Positions 53,306 through 62,300 of a DNA stretch of 64,000 bases are shown here, one piece after another. Source of the stretch: Bradyrhizobium agreste (GTDB lineage: Bacteria > Pseudomonadota > Alphaproteobacteria > Rhizobiales > Xanthobacteraceae); NCBI RefSeq assembly GCF_016031625.1, contig NZ_JACCHP010000011.1, positions 434,001 to 498,000 of the forward strand, written 5' to 3'. The number at the start of each line of letters is the position of its first letter. Positions within the stretch are counted from its first letter, which is position 1. The translations under genes were made by a program, and so were the position numbers. The notes under the pieces are model-generated. The model worked only from the letters and a program-made list of their open reading frames with translations. It did not search any database and had not been told where the DNA came from.

Positions 53306-53354
53306 TTAATGTTTCATTAACCTTCGTGACGATGCCGCCCGATCCAAGGGATCG
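53306..53354. promoter_or_regulatory. Two inverted repeats upstream of the giant gene
   Basis: TTAATG-TTT-CATTAA (53306-53320) and CGATCC-AAG-GGATCG (53340-53354) both have perfect six-base arms with a three-base centre. The second ends 20 bases before the ATG and just before the ribosome site, so it could affect translation or repressor binding. Function is inferred only from position. Confidence 0.3.
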
Positions 53355-53374
53355 TCCTGGGGAGGGGGGTCATC

Positions 53375-56300
53375 ATGTTTGCTGCAGGCGACGGACGGAT
53401 TGCCTATCGTGCCCGACCTGTCCGCCATCGGCGTCTGCAGTCGATGGCGGCGCGGCTGAAGGTATCGGCATCCCGCTTCACGCGAATCCCCCATAGCGGT
53501 GTCACGCGGCTGGTCTTCGATCCTCTCGAGCAGCGCCTGCTGATGAGTGCCGACGTGCTCGGCATCGATCTCGCCGCTACCTTGTCGCACCAGCAGGATC
53601 ACGATGTCGTCGTCCGCATGGTCGACGACAGCCAGGCGTCTCAGCAGACGTCTGCCAGCGTTCAGCGTGTCGAGATCGTCGACCGCGGCAGCGCGACGGT
53701 GCTCGCGTCCGCCGACCTCGCCCAGATCGGCTTCGTGGTGATCACCGGCGGCGCCGGGAACGACGAGTTCACGATCGATGCGGACTCTTTCGCCGGTTAC
53801 GCCACGCCGAACTTCTCGTTCTTTGGCGGCGGCGGCGAGGACAGCCTGTTCCTGGGGTCAAGCCAGGCGGCGACCTGGCAGTTGAACGAAAACGGGCATG
53901 ACACGATACACGGTGCGGTCACGGTTGACTTCACCGATGTCGAGACGCTCGACGGCGGCACCGGCACCGATACGCTGGTCGGCCCGACTGCCGATACCAG
54001 CTGGCTGATCAATGGAATGGGCGCCGGGCGCGCCGGTGCCGTCGTCTTCAATGGATTCGAGAACCTCGTTGGCGCTGCGGGCAACAAGGATACCTTCACC
54101 ATTGCGCCCGGCGGTGGCGTTGCCGGTACGATCGACGGCGGAGCGGGCGGGTTTGACTCCTTGGTGCTTGATGTCGGCACCGCCAACAGCGTGGTCTCGA
54201 CCGCGACGGCGCCGGATGCCGGCACTATCTCCTTCGACGGCAGTCTCGTCACTTATAAGGGCCTTGAGCCGGTCACCATCGCGGGCACGGTCGCCGACCT
54301 GACCTTCGATATCGCCACCCTGTCCGGTGGAGCCGGTCACAACGTCATTCGCCTCTCGGATACCGGCACGGCGACCGACGGGCTGGTGCTGCTCGACAGT
54401 GTCGACGGCAAGTTCGAGGATCAGACCTTCAGCGCGCCGACGCACTCCCTGACCATCCGCGCGACCTCCGGAACGGACTCGATCGAGCTCGCCTCGCTCG
54501 ACCGGAGTTTTGCGGGATCGCTGACCGTCAATGCGCTCTCGAGCGCCTACGACCCGTTCGACCAGGGCGGTCTGCTGCCGGGCAACAACAACATCGACCA
54601 TGACAGCGTCGTCAAGGTTACCGGTGATCTGCAACTCCATGGCGGTGCGCTCAATCTTGCTGCCGACACCATCTATGTTGGCACCGTCGGCGAGCAAACC
54701 GGCACCACGGGGACATGGGGAGCGAACCAGGAGCACACCGGCGTCGCCGCGAGCGGCGGAACGGGCAGTGGCGCCATCGCAACCATCGTCACGGATGCCG
54801 ATGGACATGTCAGCGCCCGGCTGAGCGGCACCGGCTCGGGCTACAAGAGCGGCGACGTGCTCACCTTCGCGGATCCGGCCGGTGGTGGCGGCACCGTGAG
54901 CCTGACCTTGCGCAACGCCGCGGACGGAACGGCGTCGATCTCTACCGTGCTCGCCGGCGGCAATGCCGGCGACATCACCTTCGGTGTGCAGAAGACGAAC
55001 GCCGACGGCACGACCTCGTATGGCGGCGGCCAGAAGATCGCGCTCGGGCCGAAAGCCTCGCTGCTGGCCGACGCCGACACTGCGCACGGGCACAAGGCCG
55101 GCAAGATCACCATCGGCGCGTCCGATCTCGCCAATCGCTTCGTGAGTTGGCCGCTCGACTTCACCTCCAAGAACGCGACGATCGATATCGTTGGCGCGAC
55201 GATCAGCGGCGGTTCGGTCAAGATATCCGCGAGCGCAAAGGATACGGCGCTCGCCAGCGACGTGCCCGACGGCATGAACGGCTTTGTCGGATCGATCGCC
55301 GGGCTGCTCAACCAGATTCCGGGCGTCCTGATCAGCGCGCTGACCGGATTCGACTTGTCCGTGATCCTGCGCGGCGCGGATGCCAAGATCAACGTCAACG
55401 ACGCTTCGATCCATGCCGTCGGCGCGGTCGACATAAAGGCGTCGACGAAGGTGGACACCCAGGTCAACGCAATCGCCAGCAAGATCGGCAATGGCGGTCT
55501 CGCCGCCTATACCGGGCTAGAGCTTGCCGCGGGCTACGGCATGGCCAAGAGCGACGTCGAAGCCAATGTCGGCGGCACCACGACCATTACCGCGACCGAC
55601 AGCGTCACGATCTCGGCGACCGGTGCGGTGTCGGAGAAGACCACGGCACGGGCCTCGTCCAACCTCGACACCAGGACCATCAATCCGAAAGCCTCCTCCG
55701 TCGCGATCGCGTTGTCGCATACGGACCTGACAGCGCTCGCGACCGTCGGCAGCGGGGTCACCATCACGTCGACCGGCGGCAACGTCAACGTGCTCGCCAA
55801 CGGCACTACCAAGACGTCTCCCGACGCCAGCACCCTCAGCCCGGTCGACGGCCGCGCCGGCGTCGGCGTGGCGCTCGCGTTCGAATTCGCCAATGTGAAG
55901 GCGCGCGCCGACGGCACCATCACGGCGGCAGGTACGCTGGTCGACACTAGCACTGGCACGCAGGTGTTCGGCGCCAGCAACGTCGATATCGCCAGCGACA
56001 CCATCTACATCAAGGATCACGGCTTCTCGACAGGACAGTTCGTCACCTACACGCCGTACCAGACTTACGCCGCGCCGATCGACGGCGTCACGGCGGGCCT
56101 CGCCCAACCGGACGTCCAGGCCAATGCCATCGACGGCCTCACCAAGGGGTCGACCTATTCGGTGATCGTGGTCGACAAGGATCACATCCAGCTCGCCAAG
56201 GAGCCGGCACTGGCGCTCGATGCCATGGGCACCGATCCCACCGCGACCCAGTCGCTGAGCCAGGTCAAGTCGACGTTCTTCAACCTCGACGCGATCGATG

Positions 56301-59300
56301 TGGGCGCCGATAAGATCAACATCGCCGCGCATGGCTTCCAGACCGGCGACCAGGTGCGCTATTCGGCCGGCGGCAACACCGCGATCTCCGGACTGTCGGA
56401 CAATGCGCTGTACACCGTCAACCGCGTCGACGATGGCGCCTTCCAGCTCAAGGATTCCGCCGGCAATGTGGTGCAGATCGCGCAAGGCAGCGCGCTCGGC
56501 GAGCAGAGCTTCACCCGCGTCTCGGACAGTCACAAGGCGAGCGTAACGCTGGCGTCGATCGACCCGGCCACGCACCGGATCAGCCTGCCCGGTCATGGCT
56601 TCGCCCTCAACACACCGATCGAGGTGAGCTACCAGTCGCTGGCTGATGACGGCATCAACCCGATCGGCGGGCTCGCCAACGAGCACAAATATTATCTCTA
56701 CGCCACCGATGCGAACTCCTTCGAGCTGCGCGACGAGACCACCAACCAGGCCGTGAACCTGAGCGATCCGGGCGGCCCGGCGACGCACGCGTTGTCCTAC
56801 ATTGCCACCGTCCTGACCTTCCATCCGACGACGGCGGTCGATGCCACCGCGAGCACGATCGCGGTGGATCCGACGGCGCTTGCCAACCTCAAAGACGGTG
56901 ATCCCGTCATCTATGGCGTCGATCCGACCAAGTCGACGACGTTGTCGACGGCCTTCAATCTCGACGCCATCGACGCGACCGCCCACACCATCACCATCGC
57001 CGGCAACGGCTTTACCAATGGAGAGCAGGTCACCTACGACGCCGGCGGCAACACGCCGATCACGGGACTGGTCAACGGCGCGACCTATACGGTCATCAAG
57101 ATCAACAACGCCGACGACGCGTTTCGGCTGCGCGATTCCAACGGAAACATCGCGGCGGTCGCGCAAGCCAGCGCACTCGGCCTGCACACGTTCACCGATG
57201 CGGCGAACCAGGCGAGCGCGAGCGTCAACCTCGCCCGCATCGACACCGCGACCAACCGCATCTACGTCGCCAATCACGGCTTCACGGCGACGGCTGCCAA
57301 TCCGCTGCTGGTCGACTATTCGGCATTGTTCGGCGGGACCGCGATCGGCGGCCTGACCAGTGCCGGCGACGGCGCCACAAGCCAGGGCCAGTACAATCTG
57401 GTGGTCGACGACGTCAATTCGTTCGAGCTGCGCGACGTCAACACCGGCGTCGTCGTCCACCTGACGGATCCGGGTGTCTCCGGCATGCATGTGGTTGCCA
57501 ACCAGCACACCTATCAGGCGTCCCACGGCAATGTCGGCAATCTGACCCAGGGCGACACCGAGATCAAAGGCCTCACCTCGGGCGAGACCTATTATGTGGT
57601 CAAGGTCGATGCCAGCCATATCCGGCTGGTGGACGATCCGAGCCTCGTCAGCGCCGTCAAGCCGATCGATCTCAAGAGCCAGGGCGGCCTGCCCCTCACT
57701 GAGAAACACGGCCTGTCGGCCAGCACCGGCACCGAAGGCATCGGCGTGCAGGCGACGCTCGCCTCGACCACGCTGAACAAGGCGAAGCCCGAGGTCGGTA
57801 GCAAGTTCAACCCGACCAAGTACAAGGACTTCCTGTCCAAGGCCGACGTCTCGCTGGCGGCCTTCTTCGGCGCGGCGAACGTCTATGATTCCTCGCGCAC
57901 CGGCAAGACCGTGGTGCAGGATCAAAACGGCAACAACGTTCCCGGCAAGGACATCACAAATGACGGCCTGAGCGCGGGCGGCGCCATCGCGGTCAATGTC
58001 ACCATCAACAACGTTACCGCCACTGTCGGCTCGACAGCGCACCTGCAGAGCGGCGCCAATGTCGAGGTGCTGGCCTCGAACACCCAGAAGAACCAGCTCA
58101 TCTCGCAATCGGATGTGTCCAAGTCGAAGACCAAGAATCCGGACGGCAATGCTAAGGCTGTCGATCTGTCATTCGCGGTCGGCTATTATCAGAACGACAC
58201 CGAGGCGACCGTCGAGAGCAATGCGGTGATCGACGCGCGCGCCAATGTGATGATCGATTCCGCGCTATCCTATCCATTCCTGATCCTGCCCGCCGACCTC
58301 GTGCTGGGCATTCCCCAGGATTTCGTCAATCGTGGCGTCAGCGCCTTGACGGATCTGCTCGACGGCACGCTGGGTATCAGCTCGAAATTCATGAACACCT
58401 GGGTGATGGCGCGCGCCAAGGCCGCCGAAACCACGGCCACGTCGTTCAGCGGCTCGATCGCGGTCAACGTCTACCAGAACACCGACAAGGCGGTGATCAA
58501 GTCGGGCGCGCAGATCAATCAGATGGCGCCATCGGCGAGCTGGACACCGCTGTCCACCCAGTCGGTCTCGGTCACCGCCGAGACCATGATGCAGTTCGCC
58601 GAGATGGCCGGCATCGGCAAATGGTCGCTGAGCGAAAGCCCGTTCGGCAAGGGCTATTACGAGAAGAAGACGGCATCCCAGCTTTTCAGCGGCGGCGACG
58701 TCGTGGATTTCTTCGGCCGCTCCGGCTCGAAGGCGATCGGCGGGTCGATCCTGGTCGATGATATCGAGAACACCGTCTATGCTCGCATTGAGGGCGACGC
58801 CAAGGTGAGGACCGGCGCTGCCGGAGTACTGACGGTCAATGCCAGCGAGGACATCCTGCGCATTGCCATCGCGCAGTCCGGCGGCAAGACCGATGACGGC
58901 GGCCAGTTTGCCGTCGCCGGCAGTGCACTGGCGTTGCGTCAGCGCAGCGACGTCGAAGCGGGCCTGGTGGCGACCGCCACGGCCGGGCCGACCATCAGCG
59001 GCGGCGGCGCGCTGACCATCGGCGCCACCACCGGCGGCACCGAGGTCGAAATCGCCGGCACGATCGTCATGGCCGGCAAGGGCTCCAGCGGTCTCGGGGC
59101 CTCGGTCCTCGTCAACGATGTCGCGCGCGAGGTTGACGCCTTCATCGGTGCCGATCCGAGCGGCAACAACGATCCACAGGTGACGGCGGCCGGCGCGGTC
59201 AATCTGGATGTCGGGACCACCACTCTTACTGCGAAGACCAGCGGTACGTGGGCGGTCATCGCCGGCGCCGCTTCCGTTCTGACCGGTCCCTCCGGCGCGC

Positions 59301-62300
59301 CGCAGAATCTGGCCCAGTCGCCCGACGATCCGCTTGATGGCATCGCGCTTCCGGCGCTGTTCGAGGAGGGCCCTGCGGCCAGCAGCATCAAGAGCGGTCT
59401 TGGCTTCGCCGGCAGCGTCGGCATCAATGTGATGCGCGACAGCGACCTCGCCTATGTCAATGCGCGCGGCACTGTGAAGACCAGCACGCTGTCGCTGGAC
59501 GCCGAGAACACTGCCGTGATCGTCGCCATCACCGGCGGCGTCGCGGTGTCGCTCAATGCCAGCACCGGGCTCGGCGGCGGCAACGCCATCGGTGGTGCCT
59601 TCTCGCTCAACCAGATCACCGCGGACACCGAAGCCTTCATCGCCGACCGCCTGGCCGCGTCGGGCTCGCCCGACGGCAACGGGTTGACGGTGCAGAGCCG
59701 GGCCGCCGATAGCGCTGGTGTCGACGAGATCTCGATCACCGCGAGGCGCGGCGGCACGCTCGCGACCTTCTCGGCCGCGGTCGCCGCCAATACCAACGAG
59801 CAAGGCAATGCCTATGCCGGCTCGATCTCCATTAACCGGCTGGTGGACACCACCAAGGCCCTGATCGATGGCGCCAGCGTCAGTGCCAACGGCAATGCCG
59901 TTCAACGCGCCAAGAACGAGGCGCACGTTATCGCCATCGGCGGTGGCGGAGCGGGCACGGCTGGTGCCAAGGGCGTCGGCTTCTCGCTGGCCTTCAATCA
60001 GCTCAGCGCGTCGACCACGGCTGGCGTCGACGGCACCATCCGCCGCGCAGCGCTAAATCTCGGCAGCACTTACTCGGCCTCGGCGATCAACGATCAGCAA
60101 TTGTGGGCCTTTGCCGTGTCCGTCGGCGTCGCCAGCGGCGGAGGGCTCGGCAGCACCGCAGCCGCCTTCACGCTCGGCATCAACGTCATCTCGACCGACC
60201 AGAAGATCTTCAGCCGGGACAATTCCGCGCAGATTCTCGCCACCATCCGCAATGCCGACGTGACCGCCTCCGGCGTCAACCTCGAGGCCAAGGACAATTC
60301 GGTCATCTACGCGGTGGCGGGCGCGATCGGGGTCGGCGCCCAGGGCAATGCCTATGGCATCGGCCTCGGCTGGAACCAGGTTGCGCTGAAGGTGCGCGCT
60401 ACCTTCGATGGCGCGACTATCACGGCGGGCGCCGGCGGTATCAGCCTGACCGCCCATTCCACTCAGGACGGACCGATCTCGTTCGCCGGAAAGATCGCGG
60501 CAGCGGCGGTCGGCGGCTCGAAGGGCAACGGGACCTCGGTCGGCGGCAGCCTCTCGGTCAACGGCACCTACAACACGATCGAGGCGGAAGCGCTCAACGG
60601 TGCACATCTGACCACCACGGCGGGTGGCGATGTGACGGTCGTGGCGAGCGACGAATCGACGATCAACGCGCTGACCGGTGGCGTCGCCATCTCCTCGACC
60701 AGCAACGCCGTCGGTGCGGCGATCGGGGCCAACTACATCGCCAACCAGGTCACAGCCAAGGTCGATGGCTCGACCGTGTCGTCCAACGGCAGCGTCCGTG
60801 TCGAGGCGGATGAGAGTGCCGCGATACACGCGCTCACCATAGGCGGCGCCGGCGGCAACAACGTATCCGTGGGCGCCTCGGTGTCGATCAACGTGGTCGA
60901 CAACACGGTGACCTCGGCGATCGTCGGCGCGACCTCGAACGTCTCCGCCCGCAACAATGTTCGTGTGATCGCCCACGACACGGCCAACATCGTCGCCATC
61001 GCCGGATCGCTGGCCGCCGGCGGCCGCGTCGGCGTCGGCCTGTCGATCACCAATGTCACCATTCTCGACACCACCAAGGCTTATGTCGACGGCGCCGCAG
61101 CTGTGTCGGCCAATGGCGTGACGGGCAGCTTCACCGACGTCCTCGGCGCGACCCATAGCGGCGTATCAATCGAGGCCGAAGCGGCCGAATCCGTCGTGAT
61201 CATCGCCGTGGGTGGTGCGTTCTCGAGCCAGGGGGCCGGCACCGGCGCGATCACGCTGACCTATATCGACGTGACGGCGCAGGCCTTCGAGGATGCACCG
61301 AGCGCAACGCCCGCCGCAGGCGCCGGGATCACCTCTACGCGCGACGTGGACATCGCCGCGCACGGACACCTGTCGCCGGTCGGCGTCGCCGGTGCGCTCG
61401 CCGGCAGTAGCAATGTCGGGGTCGGCGCTGGCGCCGACGCCGGCTATGTCAGGCGCAAGATCGAGGCTTCGATCGGTGCGGGTGCGGCTGCGCATGGCGA
61501 CGACAATGTGATTGTCGCCGCCGGCGGCGACGTCACGGTTACCTCGGTGTCGGCCGCGATCGCTGGCGCGGGTGAGGGCGCTGGTGCACTGACGGCCGGT
61601 GTGTCGGTGCTCGATCTTACCGCACGGGCCTTTATCGGCGACCATGCAACGGCCAGCTCCGACGGCAACGTACTGGTCTCCGCCGAAGACGACACCACCG
61701 TCAACCAGGTGTCTGGCAACATCGCCGCGGCGGGCACCGGGGCGGGCGGCATCGCCGCCGGCGTCGGCGTGGTCACCAAGACGACCGAAGCCTTCATCGC
61801 GGCCGGCGCCAATGTGACGGCGCTGGCCAAGTCCGGCAAGTCCGGGATCGTCGCCAACACCGGTGATTTCGGCGCGCCACAAGGCGGGACGAACGCGCAG
61901 GCGACCGGCATCACCGATGACTTTAAGGCATCCGACGTCGACTACGCGGCCGACAGCGTCCATGCCGGTGGTCACGGCCTTAGCACCGGCCAGGAGGTCA
62001 TCTATACAGGCGAGTCCCTGGCGCTCGGCGGCTTGCAGACTGGCCAGCACTACTTCGTCATCCGGATCGACAACGACCATTTCGCGCTCGCCGCAAGCCA
62101 CGGCGCAGCACTCGCCGGGACGCGCATCGACTTCACCGACAACGGCATTGCCGCAACCACCAGCCACGTGGTGCAGACGCTCAACAACACCGGCATGCCC
62201 TCGATCGACAACCAGGCCTTCAACGATCCGAGCGTGTCGCAAAACCGTGACCGCACGCCGCTCGAGGCCACCCAGACCGGCGTCGTCATTGTCGCCGTGA

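Larger units (their letters stand above)
52840..53374. other. 535-base non-coding divergent region
   Basis: I see no convincing gene here. It contains the TGTCCA-GAT-TGGACA palindrome on the hydrolase side, AT-richer sequence from about 53200, and two short inverted repeats (53306-53320 and 53340-53354) before the giant gene. No promoter hexamer pair was convincing. Confidence 0.6.

Noticed and set aside
53710..54200. Hemolysin-type calcium-binding repeats in the giant protein
   Set aside because: GGAGND and GGTGTD-like fragments are present, but there is no regular nonapeptide series, so RTX repeats are not supported in the visible part.
55517..58108. An 863-residue minus-strand open frame inside the giant gene
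   Set aside because: Its translation is Arg/Asp/Gly-rich without motifs and mirrors the repetitive plus-strand coding sequence. The plus frame continues unbroken from 53375 with a good ribosome site.
58265..59926. A 553-residue minus-strand open frame
   Set aside because: Same reason: an antisense shadow of the giant protein with no start context or recognisable domain.
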